Shown one piece after another: positions 7,441 to 16,611 of a stretch of 35,836 bases of DNA. A model generated the notes under the pieces. The model was not told where the DNA came from, searched no databases, and saw nothing but the letters and a program-made list of their open reading frames with translations. Positions within the stretch are counted from its first letter, which is position 1. The number at the start of each line of letters is the position of its first letter. The stretch covers positions 1-35,836 of the forward strand of contig CAMWUN010000036.1 in assembly GCA_947177425.1 (NCBI GenBank), given 5' to 3'. The stretch is from an uncultured bacterium. GTDB lineage: Bacteria > Bacillota > Clostridia > Lachnospirales > Lachnospiraceae. Made by a program: the position numbers and the translations under genes.

Positions 7441-9488
7441 GATACACCTCCGCCAAAGTCAAAGGAACAGAGCCAAATAGGATTTTCCGCCTGCATCAAA
7501 TGATAATTTCCCGCCTCTCTTGCCCTGCTTACCTGCAGCTGCACAATTTCTTCTCCCTTTACCGGAAAGAGGGATAACACTTCCCTAATCTCACAAATCG
7601 TTTCCAGACTAACCGCACTTATCACAATACGCATCCACGGATTAAGCTGATATAATGATTGCAGTATTTCTTTCATTCTGCCTCCGCTTCCTCCTATAAA
7701 TGCATGTGTCGCCACCGGAAGTCCCATAAGGCTTTCCGGTGCTGCCCCTTCGATTACCGTTATATTCTGCAGCCCATGTTTCACTTTGTTTTTTTCAGTC
7801 AGAGAAACCGCTTCCCGCTTTTTCTCCAGAGCATATACCTGTATTTCATCAGAAATCCCCGCGATCTCCACTACAACCGAACCGGTGCCGCTGCCAATAT
7901 CATAAACCACTGCATTTTCCAAAAGCCGCAGTTTACAGATGGCAACTTCCCTTACCTCCTCTTTCGTCATGGGGACATTATCTCTGATAAACGCTTCATC
8001 CATAATCCCATGTGTAAGCCTCCTTTTTTCTGCACAGGGATTTTTCACAAAACACGTATACAGCCCTTCTTCCCTCAGCTTGCTGCATTCAGACGGTGTG
8101 TGCCTTTCAATCTGCTGCTCTTCATAAGACAACTGATATCCGGTTATGACCTCACACTCTGTCAGATCTGCTTCCATAAGCAGTTTCCCCAGCCAGTTCA
8201 CATCTTTCACTCCGGAAGTCAGCAGAAAAGTTTTCGGGCTGTTTTTGATCTTCCGTTCCAGATTGCACAGCTCCTTTCCGTGCATACTGTAAACGGACGC
8301 ATCATGATAGCTTTCCCCAATACAGGCAGCCAGATAAGATACCGAAGAAACCCCCGGCATAATATGCAGAAAAGCCCTAAGCCTTCCGTACCTGATTTCC
8401 CTGTCCAGTGCCTCATACAGCCGCCTGCACCCACTGAAAAAACCACTGTCGCCGGACATAAGAATCACAATATTTCTATCTTCTGAAAGAACTGTTTTCT
8501 CCTGTAATTCCTCTAAATATGGAATAATCTGCTCAGCCTGATAAAAAGGATGTTTTTCAATCTTTGGCTGATAACGTGACAGCATTCTTTCCGCACCTAA
8601 CAGAATATCAGCTTCCTTTATTGCCTCACGGACTTCTCCTGTCACTCCGCTTTCACTGCCCATGCCTATACCGGCAAGAATGATCCGCATCTGCCCTCTG
8701 AAAGGAATCCTTTGTCCGCAGATTTTTTCCAGTTCTCTTCCCGTGTCAAAGAAAGAATACCCTTCCTCCCCTGACCGGCGTCCTATCACAAATACCTGTA
8801 TTCCAGCCCTTCTGGCCGCTTCCAGTTTTTCCCCATATCCGCCGGATATACCGCTTTCCTTTGTAACCAGATAGGAAATATGATATTGATAAATCATTGC
8901 CTCATTCATCGCCGCTGAAAATGGCCCCTGCATGGCGATAACCTGCTTTCCGCATATCCCCTGCTCCATGCACGCAGAAAGGCTCTCCATGCTGGGAAGC
9001 ACCCTGACGTAAAGCCTGTTTCTTATTTCCTCAAACACACAAAAATCTGACAGTTCCTTGCTTCCTGTAGTAAGAAGAATATTTCCCTCCGTATCTTTCA
9101 GCGCCATTGCGCAGTCCCTGCTTGTCTCAAAAAAAGTAAGGATGCCGCCCTCCGGAATTTTCTCTTCCTCTCTTTTCAGCCGCAGATAAGATATTGTTTT
9201 TCCCATATCCTTAAGCTCTTTTACAGCCTCTTTGATATTCCGGGTAACAATCTCAGCATAAGGGTGTGTTGCATCTATTACCGCCTCATAGTTCTCTTTG
9301 AAAAGAAATTCCCTGATTTCTTCCTGTGCCATTCTCCCTTGCCGCACTGTTACAAGAGGATTTGGGTTCAATACAAGCTCCCCATATTCTGTTGCCACAC
9401 AGAGCGTATGGCTTATCCCTGCCTCCACAAGGCATTCTGATAATCTTCTCCCTTCAGTTGTTCCCGCAAATATCAGTATTTTTTTCAA
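7431..9488 (-). CDS. cbiJET: CbiJ-CbiE-CbiT fusion: precorrin-6A reductase + C5/C15 methyltransferase-decarboxylase
   Basis: Three enzymes are joined in one chain of about 685 residues. Residues 1-265 are the CobK/CbiJ reductase (KKILIFAGTTEGRRLSECL, DATHPYA, VLPSMESL, AMQGPFS), which reduces cobalt-precorrin-6A. Residues about 267-485 are CbiE, the C5 methyltransferase (ILAGIGMGSESGVTGE, MSGDSGFFSG, MPGVSSVSYLAA). Residues about 490-685 are CbiT, the C15 methyltransferase and C12 decarboxylase, with the SAM loop VVYDIGSGTGSVVVEIA. The CbiE-CbiT join is the common CobL arrangement; adding CbiJ in front is less usual. I prefer the TTG at 9488 because AGGAGAGG lies eight bases before it and the protein family begins there. 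An ATG at 9521 is possible but would overlap cbiH by more. The gene overlaps cbiH upstream and cbiA downstream. Confidence 0.93.
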   Translation of the reverse strand: MKKILIFAGTTEGRRLSECLVEAGISHTLCVATEYGELVLNPNPLVTVRQGRMAQEEIREFLFKENYEAVIDATHPYAEIVTRNIKEAVKELKDMGKTISYLRLKREEEKIPEGGILTFFETSRDCAMALKDTEGNILLTTGSKELSDFCVFEEIRNRLYVRVLPSMESLSACMEQGICGKQVIAMQGPFSAAMNEAMIYQYHISYLVTKESGISGGYGEKLEAARRAGIQVFVIGRRSGEEGYSFFDTGRELEKICGQRIPFRGQMRIILAGIGMGSESGVTGEVREAIKEADILLGAERMLSRYQPKIEKHPFYQAEQIIPYLEELQEKTVLSEDRNIVILMSGDSGFFSGCRRLYEALDREIRYGRLRAFLHIMPGVSSVSYLAACIGESYHDASVYSMHGKELCNLERKIKNSPKTFLLTSGVKDVNWLGKLLMEADLTECEVITGYQLSYEEQQIERHTPSECSKLREEGLYTCFVKNPCAEKRRLTHGIMDEAFIRDNVPMTKEEVREVAICKLRLLENAVVYDIGSGTGSVVVEIAGISDEIQVYALEKKREAVSLTEKNKVKHGLQNITVIEGAAPESLMGLPVATHAFIGGSGGRMKEILQSLYQLNPWMRIVISAVSLETICEIREVLSLFPVKGEEIVQLQVSRAREAGNYHLMQAENPIWLCSFDFGGGVSCN

Positions 9489-10215
9489 TCTTATAGCCTC
9501 TCCTTGTGACAAATTTCCCATTTATGTTCTCTGAGCCGGAACTTCCAATAAATACCGTGGTAAACATATTTACTTCCCTCTCCTTTAACTGCTTTAAGGT
9601 ACAGATTGCTGCCCTCGTCCCTTCTCTTCCAATATTCTCAACATAACCGCAGATACGTTCCTCCTCTATGCTGCGAAGCAGGATATCACAGGCCCGCATC
9701 AGATAATCTTTTCTTTTATGGCTGGATGGGTTATAAAGCACAATGACAAAATCACCTGCTGCGGCTGCTTCAAGCCTTTTTTCTATCTTCTCCCATGGTG
9801 TAAGCAAATCGCTCAGGCTGACCACACAAAAATCATGATTAAGAGGCGCCCCCAGGACTGCTGCACCGCTGCTTGCCGCCGTGATTCCTGCAATAACGAA
9901 AAGTTCTGTTTTCGGATATTCTCTTCCAATCTCGTACATTAACGATGCCAGTCCATAAATCCCTGCGTCACCGCTGCAGACAAGCGCTGCCTTTTTCCCT
10001 TTTTCCGCTTCCTCAAAGCACAGCCTGCACCGCTCCTTTTCCTGACGCATAGGGGTAGATAACAGTTCTTTCCCTTGAAACCGCTGTCCAAGCAGCTTCA
10101 GATAGGTAGTATAGCCGACAATGACATCCGCCTGTTCAAGCGCATAAATTGCCTCCCCTGTCATCATCTCTTCCCTGCCCGGCCCCATTCCTACAATATA
10201 GATTTCATTCTTCAT
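9454..10215 (-). CDS. cbiH: Cobalt-precorrin-3B C17-methyltransferase CbiH
   Basis: CbiH methylates C17 and drives ring contraction in the anaerobic pathway, using SAM. The N-terminus NEIYIVGMGPGREEMMTGEA is the tetrapyrrole methylase glycine loop. SGDAGIYGLASLMYEI, VIAGITAASSGAAVLGAPLN, DFCVVSLSDLLTPWEKIEKR and VLYNPSSHKRKDYL are characteristic of CobJ/CbiH rather than CbiF or CbiL. The ATG at 10215 is chosen over 10251 because GGGAGGTG sits eight bases before it. The protein is then 253 residues, the usual size. It overlaps cbiG upstream by 11 bases and the TTG start of the cbiJ-E-T gene by 35, an arrangement that suggests translational coupling. There is no C-terminal iron-sulfur extension of the kind found in some CbiH60-type proteins. 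Confidence 0.95.
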   Translation of the reverse strand: MKNEIYIVGMGPGREEMMTGEAIYALEQADVIVGYTTYLKLLGQRFQGKELLSTPMRQEKERCRLCFEEAEKGKKAALVCSGDAGIYGLASLMYEIGREYPKTELFVIAGITAASSGAAVLGAPLNHDFCVVSLSDLLTPWEKIEKRLEAAAAGDFVIVLYNPSSHKRKDYLMRACDILLRSIEEERICGYVENIGREGTRAAICTLKQLKEREVNMFTTVFIGSSGSENINGKFVTRRGYKIEKNTDICGNN

Positions 10216-11275
10216 CGAAACGCACCTCCCACTCTCTTTTTGCCACCGCAATGGTCATTCCATTTTCCGCGTACTTTGGAGTGAGCAGTTTCCCTTTGCC
10301 CTCACAGGCTTTCAACGCCGCTCTTTCACACACATTATCGATCCCTGTCTTTTCCCTGACAAAAGAAGAACCTGTAAAGTTTCCTTTTACCTCCTGCAAT
10401 TCTTCTGCGGTATAAGTCAGAAAGGGAAGCCCCTCCCGATCGCACCAGCGAACGATTCCCTGTTCCCCGCTTTTAAATGAAATGGAAGCAACTGCATAAA
10501 CCCGGGCGGCAGTGATACCCAATTCTTCCATTTTCTTTATAACAAAAGCATTAATTTCCTCTATACCCTTTCCCTTTTTACAGCCCAGCCCTATCACATA
10601 CTCCCTGGGCCTGAGCACAAGAGCTGCATCAAATTTATCTTCTTTTGAAGTAATCAAAACATCAACAAATCCTTCCGGCGGATAAACTGCGAGGCGGACG
10701 TCTGGGTGAAAACAGCTTTTCCCATCTCCGTGTCCCGGCTCTATGGAGATATTTATTACTTCCCCCGCCAGCACTTTTGACGATACTTTAACAATTCCTT
10801 CTTTATTCTCAATAAAGAAATTGTTTCTTTTGGCAAACAAATCCACCGCAAACTTTTTATTGATATCTGTTGCTGTAGTGATTACCGGCTCCGCTCCTGT
10901 TTTTCCGGCAAGATCATATGCCAGTTCATTTGCGCCGCCCACATGACCGGAGATGAGCGGAATCACATATCTGCCCCTCTCGTCCATTACCAGCACAGGA
11001 ACATCATGCAGCTTATCCGTAAGGGAAGGGGCGATTGCCCTGACCGCAATTCCACAGGCGCCGATAAACAGCAGTGCTTTTTTCTCCTGCATTTGTTCTT
11101 TTGCCCAGTCTCCTACCGATTTTTCTACAAACATAACAGGAGAGCCCGCACTACTTTTTTTGCACGCTTCACATTTCGTAAATAAGAATGTCTCTATCTC
11201 TTTTTGCAACTGCTCCGTAATACGTTCCGAAAACCTCTTTCCGCTTTCCGTAAAACTGATGATACTTAATCTCAT
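10205..11275 (-). CDS. cbiG: Cobalt-precorrin-5A hydrolase CbiG
   Basis: CbiG opens the delta-lactone of cobalt-precorrin-5A, releasing acetaldehyde, which is specific to the oxygen-independent pathway. The N-terminal part shows LLFIGACGIAVRAIAPSLTD, PVLVMDERGRYVIPLISGHV and GGANELAYDLA. The C-terminal part shows YVIGLGCKKGKGIEEINAFV and ASISFKSGEQGIV, as in the family. At about 356 residues the length is normal. ATG 11275 with GAAAGGGG eight bases upstream is a better start than the TTG at 11290. The gene follows cbiF with a gap of 11 bases and overlaps cbiH. Confidence 0.95.
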   Translation of the reverse strand: MRLSIISFTESGKRFSERITEQLQKEIETFLFTKCEACKKSSAGSPVMFVEKSVGDWAKEQMQEKKALLFIGACGIAVRAIAPSLTDKLHDVPVLVMDERGRYVIPLISGHVGGANELAYDLAGKTGAEPVITTATDINKKFAVDLFAKRNNFFIENKEGIVKVSSKVLAGEVINISIEPGHGDGKSCFHPDVRLAVYPPEGFVDVLITSKEDKFDAALVLRPREYVIGLGCKKGKGIEEINAFVIKKMEELGITAARVYAVASISFKSGEQGIVRWCDREGLPFLTYTAEELQEVKGNFTGSSFVREKTGIDNVCERAALKACEGKGKLLTPKYAENGMTIAVAKREWEVRFDEE

Positions 11276-11286
11276 GACTGCCCCTT

Positions 11287-12066
11287 TCAAAGCGACTTTT
11301 CAAGAATATCACTGCTTCTTTCGCGGAATTCTGTTGAAAAGTCAGCAGCATACAGTCTTGATTTTTGATAATACTGGTGGGCAATAGCATCTCCCACCAA
11401 AATTAACGCTGTTTTTGTAATGCCATGCTCCACAGATATATCATACAGGGTATCAATTGTACCGATATATGCCTCTTCCTCGTCCCACGTTGCCTTATAG
11501 ACAAGGGCTGCCGGCGTGGTCTTTTTATATCCTCCCAAAACAAGCCGCCTGCACAATTCCTGAATCATTCCCGCGCTTAGATAGATTGCCATAGATGCCT
11601 GATGCGCTGCCATGCTTTCAATGCTTTCTTTCTCCGGCACTCCCGTCCTGCCTTCCATTCTTGTGATGATCAGAGACTGTGAAATTCCCGGCAGGGTATA
11701 TTCCAGATTTAAGGATGACGCCGCCCCAAAGCAGGCGCTTACCCCCGGACAGCTCTCATAAGAAATTCCAAGCCTGTCCAGTTCATCCATCTGCTCCCTG
11801 ACTGCCCCATAAATACTGGGATCTCCTGTGTGAAGGCGAATGGTCAGCTTCCCTTCCTTCTCTGCTTCATCCATGATTCGGACTACTTCCTCCAGTGTCA
11901 GTTTTGCGCTGTTATACATCTCGCAATCCTTCTTTGCATACACAAGCAATTCCGGGTTTACCAGAGAACCGGCATAAATAATCACATCCGCCTGTTCCAA
12001 TAAACGCATACCTCTGACCGTAATCAAATCTACCGCCCCTGTTCCTGCCCCAACAAAGTAAACCAT
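11287..12066 (-). CDS. cbiF: Cobalt-precorrin-4 C11-methyltransferase CbiF
   Basis: This SAM-dependent tetrapyrrole methylase acts on C11. Diagnostic segments are VYFVGAGTGAVDLITVRGMR at the start, ADVIIYAGSLVNPELL, LHTGDPSIYGAVREQMDELD, YESCPGVSACFGAASSLNLE and GISQSLIITRMEGRTGVPE, all typical of CbiF/CobM. It has 259 residues, the usual length. GGGGGCAG precedes ATG 12066. The start lies inside the 3' end of cbiD (37-base overlap), so translation is probably coupled. Confidence 0.96.
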   Translation of the reverse strand: MVYFVGAGTGAVDLITVRGMRLLEQADVIIYAGSLVNPELLVYAKKDCEMYNSAKLTLEEVVRIMDEAEKEGKLTIRLHTGDPSIYGAVREQMDELDRLGISYESCPGVSACFGAASSLNLEYTLPGISQSLIITRMEGRTGVPEKESIESMAAHQASMAIYLSAGMIQELCRRLVLGGYKKTTPAALVYKATWDEEEAYIGTIDTLYDISVEHGITKTALILVGDAIAHQYYQKSRLYAADFSTEFRERSSDILEKSL

Positions 12067-13163
12067 TCTTCTGCCCCCTTGCTTTTTGCCAGCTCTCCAA
12101 ACCCATTAGCATATAAAATACAATCTGTTTTCAGCTTTCCTCCTGAGCGCATTTCCATGTAATAACAGATACGCTCGGCAATTCTGTCCATGATCTGATG
12201 CAATTTCCCGCTTTCCTCTATCATTGGGATTGCTTCTTCTGTTGTCACACAATCCAGTATCTCTCTGACTTTTGAGGAATCCATCTGCTCCTTTATGGAA
12301 AACGCTGCCAGAAGTTCCATTCTGCAATCCGCTTCTTTAGAATGTGTATTCATAATCCCACCGGCAACCTTGATCAGTTTTCCGATATGGCCAGTCAGGA
12401 GTATTTTGCAAAATCCAAGCTCCACTGCCATATCAATGGTTTCCCCTATGAAATTGCTGCACTTCACACTCCTGTCCAAATCATACCCATAAGTCTCCCT
12501 CATAAAATCCAGACCGTAGTTTCCCGGTGATATTGCAACATAATCAAACCCTGATTCTCTCCTCTGGCGCAGTTCGAGCTTAATCGTGTCCAGAAGCGCC
12601 TGACTGCTCATAGGCTCCACAATGCCGCTTGTTCCCAATATAGAAATTCCACCCACAATTCCAAGTCTTGGATTAAAGGTGCGCTGGCACAGTTCTTCTC
12701 CCTGGGGAACAGAAATTTCAACCTGCAGGCTTCCCTGATAGTCCACACATCTGCAAACCTCCAGCACTTCCCTTTTTATCATTTCCCTTGGAACATGGTT
12801 GATTGCTGCATTGCCCACAGGCTGATCCAGTCCCGGCCTTGTCACCCTGCCCACACCAGCTCCGCCATCAATGACAATTTCCTGTCCCCGGTTTTCTTCC
12901 TCACAAGATACCTTTTCAAGACGGGAAACTTTTGCATAGATCCGCGTGCCTGTTGTAACGTCCGGATCATCTCCTCCGTCCTTTTCCACACCGCAGCTCA
13001 CCTCGTTTTCTCCACATCGGATATCCATGATCTTTGCATTGTATGGAATCCCTTTCGGTGTTTCTATATCAATTTCCGTCTTTCTTTGTCCCGTCAAAAG
13101 CATGTAGGCTGCGGCTTTTGCTGCTGCCGCCGCACAGCTTCCGGTGGTGAAACCGTATCGCAT
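12030..13163 (-). CDS. cbiD: Cobalt-precorrin-5B C1-methyltransferase CbiD
   Basis: CbiD methylates C1 after CbiG opens the lactone, and is restricted to the anaerobic route. The start MRYGFTTGSCAAAAAKAAAY is diagnostic. Other family segments are GGDDPDVTTGTRIYAKV, VTRPGLDQPVGNAAINHVPR, VGGISILGTSGIVEPMSSQA and KILLTGHIGKLIKVAGGIMN. The length of 377 residues is normal. AAGGAAAT lies before ATG 13163, 16 bases after the cbiC stop. Its end overlaps cbiF. Confidence 0.96.
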   Translation of the reverse strand: MRYGFTTGSCAAAAAKAAAYMLLTGQRKTEIDIETPKGIPYNAKIMDIRCGENEVSCGVEKDGGDDPDVTTGTRIYAKVSRLEKVSCEEENRGQEIVIDGGAGVGRVTRPGLDQPVGNAAINHVPREMIKREVLEVCRCVDYQGSLQVEISVPQGEELCQRTFNPRLGIVGGISILGTSGIVEPMSSQALLDTIKLELRQRRESGFDYVAISPGNYGLDFMRETYGYDLDRSVKCSNFIGETIDMAVELGFCKILLTGHIGKLIKVAGGIMNTHSKEADCRMELLAAFSIKEQMDSSKVREILDCVTTEEAIPMIEESGKLHQIMDRIAERICYYMEMRSGGKLKTDCILYANGFGELAKSKGAEEWFTLLGQEQGR

Positions 13164-13178
13164 TCTGGATTTCCTTTC

Positions 13179-13823
13179 TTAAAGTTGGTAAATAACCGCA
13201 TTACAGATTGCGGCAGCAATGTTGCTCCCGCCTTTTCTTCCCCGGTTTATGATGTATGGAATATCCGTTCCCAGTATCAGTTCCTTCGCCGCCTCCACGT
13301 TGACAAATCCCACCGGGGCACCAATGACAAAAGCAGGCTTATAACCCGTTTCCCTGAACAATTCATACAGTTTGATAAGCGCAGTAGGCGCATTACCGAT
13401 TGCAAAAATAACCGGCTTTTCAATGGCTGACGCTTTTTCCATACTGACAGCCGCCCGCGTCATATTCCTTTGCTTCGCCAGCAATGCAACCTCTTCATCC
13501 GCCATAAAACAGTGTGCCATGCCGCCAAATTTCGAAAGCGCCCGTTTATTGATCCCTGAAAGCGCCATATTGGTATCCGTTACAATATCAGCGCCTTTTC
13601 TGATCAAATCTTTAATGATTGTAACCGCTCCATTCGAGAAACAGAGTGTTTGGGCATAATCAAAATCTGCACTGGTATGTATGACCCGCTTTGTAATGAA
13701 TTCCTCCTCTGCCGGAATCTGAATGCCTCTTTGCACAAGTTCCTCGCAGATAATTTCAAAACTCCGCTTTTCAATCTCTCCCGGCTGCAAATATTCAATT
13801 TTATGTTGTTCTTTATTTTCCAT
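13179..13823 (-). CDS. cbiC: Cobalt-precorrin-8 methylmutase CbiC
   Basis: CbiC moves the methyl group from C11 to C12 to give cobyrinic acid. Visible family segments are RVIHTSADFDYAQTL, with the His expected near the active site, IVTDTNMALSGINKRALSKF, GGMAHCFMADEEVALLAK, IGNAPTALIKLYEL and FVIGAPVGFVNVEAAKELI. Choosing ATG 13823, with GGGGGATATT in front, gives 214 residues, the usual size. The longer frame to 13856 would add 11 residues lying inside the cobD gene. It overlaps the cobD stop by 11 bases and is followed at 16 bases by cbiD. Confidence 0.95.
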   Translation of the reverse strand: MENKEQHKIEYLQPGEIEKRSFEIICEELVQRGIQIPAEEEFITKRVIHTSADFDYAQTLCFSNGAVTIIKDLIRKGADIVTDTNMALSGINKRALSKFGGMAHCFMADEEVALLAKQRNMTRAAVSMEKASAIEKPVIFAIGNAPTALIKLYELFRETGYKPAFVIGAPVGFVNVEAAKELILGTDIPYIINRGRKGGSNIAAAICNAVIYQL

Positions 13824-14844
13824 CAATATCCCCCATTGCCTCCAGCAAAATTTCATTTTCTTTTCTTGTCTTAACGGCTATCCGGTAAAACCCCTTACCC
13901 AATCCTCTGAAATTTCTGCAGTCCCTGATCAAGATTCCTTTTTCCAATAGTTTTTCATACAAAGCTTCATCACTATAAAACATGATAAAGTTTGCGCAGG
14001 ACGGAAAAATCTGAAATCCTTTTTTCTTCAGCTCTTTCTCCAAAAGCTGCCTCTCTGTATTTATGTAGTTTTCCGTTTCCATGATGAACTCCCTCTGCCC
14101 TGCGCAGACACATCCGGCTTCCTGTGCAAAGCCTGACAGGTTCCATTCCGGAAGCTGCGCAGCTATTTTCATACGTGTTTCCGGATTGCTGCATATCAGA
14201 TATCCCAGCCGGACTCCGGGAATTGAAAAAATCTTTGTGAATGTCCTGATCAGTATCAGGCAGTCCAAAGTTTCTATTTCTGCAAGCATGGAAAACCGGA
14301 CGCCGCAAAATTCAATAAAACTTTCGTCCAGCACCACATAGATCCCTTTTTCCTGGCAATGCTGTAAAAGAGCCAGAAGCGCTTCCCTTCCCAAAAGATT
14401 TCCCACAGGATTGTTGGGATTGGCAAGAAAAAGAAGCTGCATATCTTCCGCCAGGACAGCATCAATATCCTCTCCCGGACAAAAGCTGTTTTCCCGCTTC
14501 ATCTCATAATAAATAATCTCTCCCCCTGCCGCTTTTGCCGCATATTCATATCCATAAAAGGACGGAACCGGTATCACAGTTTTCTCAGGCTTTATTCCAT
14601 GTACTACCGCCATAAACAGTTCTGAGGCTCCATTTCCAAACAGCAGGTATTCTTCCGGTACGTTAAGCTGACTGCTGACCGCTTTTTTCAGTTTTTCAGC
14701 TTTCATATCCGGGTAACTACTGCACCTTCCCACTGCCCCATGCAGTGCTGCCGCCACACTTTCCGGCATACCTAAAGGATTTACATTAACCGAAAAATCC
14801 AGCTTTACTTCATTCCGGTAAATATCTCCGCCATGAATTCCCAT
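13813..14844 (-). CDS. cobD: Threonine-phosphate decarboxylase CobD (PLP, class I aminotransferase fold)
   Basis: CobD makes (R)-1-amino-2-propanol phosphate from threonine phosphate for the nucleotide arm. The start GIHGGDIYRNEVKLDFSVNV followed by NPLG is typical of CobD and separates it from histidinol-phosphate aminotransferase, its closest relative. LLFGNGASELFMAV and LFLANPNNPVGNLLGREALL contact the cofactor. The PLP lysine is in IRTFTKIFSIPGVRLGY. ATG 14844 with AGAGGAAGCG upstream gives the family N-terminus; the ATG at 14889 adds 15 residues without similarity. The gene sits between cbiB (arm attachment) and cbiC, consistent with the role. The 142 bases before it hold no recognisable gene. 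Confidence 0.9.
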   Translation of the reverse strand: MGIHGGDIYRNEVKLDFSVNVNPLGMPESVAAALHGAVGRCSSYPDMKAEKLKKAVSSQLNVPEEYLLFGNGASELFMAVVHGIKPEKTVIPVPSFYGYEYAAKAAGGEIIYYEMKRENSFCPGEDIDAVLAEDMQLLFLANPNNPVGNLLGREALLALLQHCQEKGIYVVLDESFIEFCGVRFSMLAEIETLDCLILIRTFTKIFSIPGVRLGYLICSNPETRMKIAAQLPEWNLSGFAQEAGCVCAGQREFIMETENYINTERQLLEKELKKKGFQIFPSCANFIMFYSDEALYEKLLEKGILIRDCRNFRGLGKGFYRIAVKTRKENEILLEAMGDIDGK

Positions 14845-14986
14845 TTCCGCTTCCTCTATTCCAGTTCCGCATCTGCCCTCCGACACCATTTATGACAGAG
14901 ACATTTCCAGCCGCCAAAAACATGCGTCTGTAAATGCTCTGGGCATCGTCCGGGCTGATACTGTTTTTTTGCTTTTCAGTTCCACA

Positions 14987-15967
14987 TCAGGTGAATAACA
15001 ACAACATGACTGACAGACACAGCACTTCACACAACCATGCAGTGACATACATTAAATGGTTCGCCCGCTTAATATCTTCATATTCCACCTTGCGTAATGC
15101 ATCCCCGATATATGGTTTTTTAACGGTTTTACCAAAATAGCTGGCATCTCCCGCAAGCTTGATAGAAAGCGCACCGGCGCACACGGATTCTGTCTGCGCG
15201 GAGTTTGGACTTGCATGTTTTCTGCGGTCCCTCCTGTAAATTTTCCATGCGCCTTTCCCTGAAAAATCACTTCCGGACAAATAGGAGGCTGCTATCATCA
15301 GAAGGGCGCTGATCCTTGCCGGAAGAAAATTCACAAAATCGTCAAGTTTTGCCGCTGTTCTTCCAAAATACAGGTACTTTTCATTTTTATATCCAATCAT
15401 CGAATCCATTGTGTTTATTGCTTTATATAAGAATCCAAGTATCGGACCTCCAATTGCCAGATACAGCATCGGTGCAATCACTCCATCAGAGGTATTCTCC
15501 GCCACCGTTTCTATCGCCGCTTTCGCGACGTCTTCTTCGTCCAGATGTTCGGTATCTCTGCCCACGATCATGGAAACCGCAGTCCTTGCCTTTTCTAAAC
15601 TGCCTTTTCTTAGGCAATGATAAACCTTCATGCTCTCTACTCTCAGGCATTTCACCGCAAGGATCTGGTAAGTCATAAGGCTCTCTATTGCCATTCCCAC
15701 ATAAGGATGAATCCGGTATGCAGCAAATAAAAGAAAACTTGAGGCCATAATCACACTGGCAAGTACAATCAGTACCATGGCTACTCCCTGCCTAAGTTCA
15801 CTTCTGCTCTTATCTGTTTCATTTATTGCTATTTTCCTCCGAAGCCTCTGCTCTGTCCCAGAGATCAGCTTCCCAATCAGCCTGATTGGATGTGGGAGAA
15901 AGTAGGGATCCCCCAAAAGCTGATCCAGCAGAAAACCCATGAAAAAAGCAATCATATGGTATTTCAT
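14987..15967 (-). CDS. cbiB: Adenosylcobinamide-phosphate synthase CbiB
   Basis: CbiB is a membrane enzyme that attaches aminopropanol phosphate to cobyric acid. The N-terminus GFLLDQLLGDPYFLPHPIRL followed by IGKLI is the family signature. Further motifs are ETVAENTSDGVIAPMLYLAI, YKAINTMDSMIGYKNEKYL, and RDRRKHASPNSAQTESVCAG with GALSIKLAGDASYFG. Hydrophobic segments fit four or five membrane spans. It has 326 residues, the usual length. The start overlaps the stop of the cobC-like gene by four bases. It works directly with CobD (next gene), CobU and CobS. Confidence 0.96.
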   Translation of the reverse strand: MKYHMIAFFMGFLLDQLLGDPYFLPHPIRLIGKLISGTEQRLRRKIAINETDKSRSELRQGVAMVLIVLASVIMASSFLLFAAYRIHPYVGMAIESLMTYQILAVKCLRVESMKVYHCLRKGSLEKARTAVSMIVGRDTEHLDEEDVAKAAIETVAENTSDGVIAPMLYLAIGGPILGFLYKAINTMDSMIGYKNEKYLYFGRTAAKLDDFVNFLPARISALLMIAASYLSGSDFSGKGAWKIYRRDRRKHASPNSAQTESVCAGALSIKLAGDASYFGKTVKKPYIGDALRKVEYEDIKRANHLMYVTAWLCEVLCLSVMLLLFT

Positions 15968-16611
15968 ATTTCTCTTATTACCTCTATCCGCAAATTATTT
16001 TTTTCTGATATCGTTTCACTGTACCGGTTTTCCATTCTGCATAAATATCCTCTTCCGTTAGATACCTGATAATCAAAGTATGACTTTTTACTATACGTGC
16101 TGAGCAATGCCATGACCGTACCGCCATGAACCACCATCCCCACCCTCAAGGGAACGGAGGTTTCCAGTTCTGTCATCTTACGCAATTCACCACACATTCT
16201 AAGCAGTCCCTCTTTGCACCGTAAAATAAAATTTTCCCTGCTTTCCCCCTCCGGGAAAGCCAGTAAGCCGCCGCTGTCTATCCATGCCTGATACCGTGCG
16301 TCGTCTTTCAGTTCCTCATAATTCCTGTATTCAAATTGCCCGAAATCCATTTCCTCCCATTCCGGAATGATTGCCGGAGATAACTTTGGATATAGAATTT
16401 CAGCAGTTTCGATACATCTTTTCATGGGGCTGGTGAACAGATAATCCACATCCGGATAGATATTCCGCTTCTGATACGATAACAGCGCTTCCATTCCGTT
16501 TTTACTTAAGGGTTCGTCTGTTTTTCCCAAATATCGGTGCTCTTTATTAGCCTGTGTTTCCCCATGCCGTATTACAGCAAGCGTCACTTGATTTTCTGAC
16601 CAATCCCGCAT
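15964..16611 (-). CDS. cobC: Histidine phosphatase, CobC-like (alpha-ribazole phosphatase)
   Basis: The protein is a branch 1 histidine phosphatase: the catalytic R-H-G motif is in LAVIRHGETQANKEHRYLGK, followed by TDEPLSKNG. FTSPMKRCIETAEIL and WEEMDFGQFEYRNYEEL are also typical, and the second catalytic His is in RVGMVVHGGTVMALLS. In this position, between a CobU-like gene and cbiB, the expected role is removal of phosphate from alpha-ribazole phosphate or adenosylcobalamin phosphate. The fold is shared with phosphoglycerate mutases, so the role rests on context. It has 215 residues. The start lies in the end of the upstream gene (28-base overlap). Confidence 0.85.
   Translation of the reverse strand: MRDWSENQVTLAVIRHGETQANKEHRYLGKTDEPLSKNGMEALLSYQKRNIYPDVDYLFTSPMKRCIETAEILYPKLSPAIIPEWEEMDFGQFEYRNYEELKDDARYQAWIDSGGLLAFPEGESRENFILRCKEGLLRMCGELRKMTELETSVPLRVGMVVHGGTVMALLSTYSKKSYFDYQVSNGRGYLCRMENRYSETISEKNNLRIEVIREI

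Noticed and set aside
7659-8486. Long + strand open frame opposite cbiJ-E-T
   Set aside because: Antisense shadow of a strong coding region; composition is rich in Phe, His and Pro, and there is no ribosome binding site.
14845-14986. Possible gene between cbiB and cobD
   Set aside because: All minus frames here are short and have no start or family motif; the in-frame extension of cobD to 14889 has no similarity to the family start.
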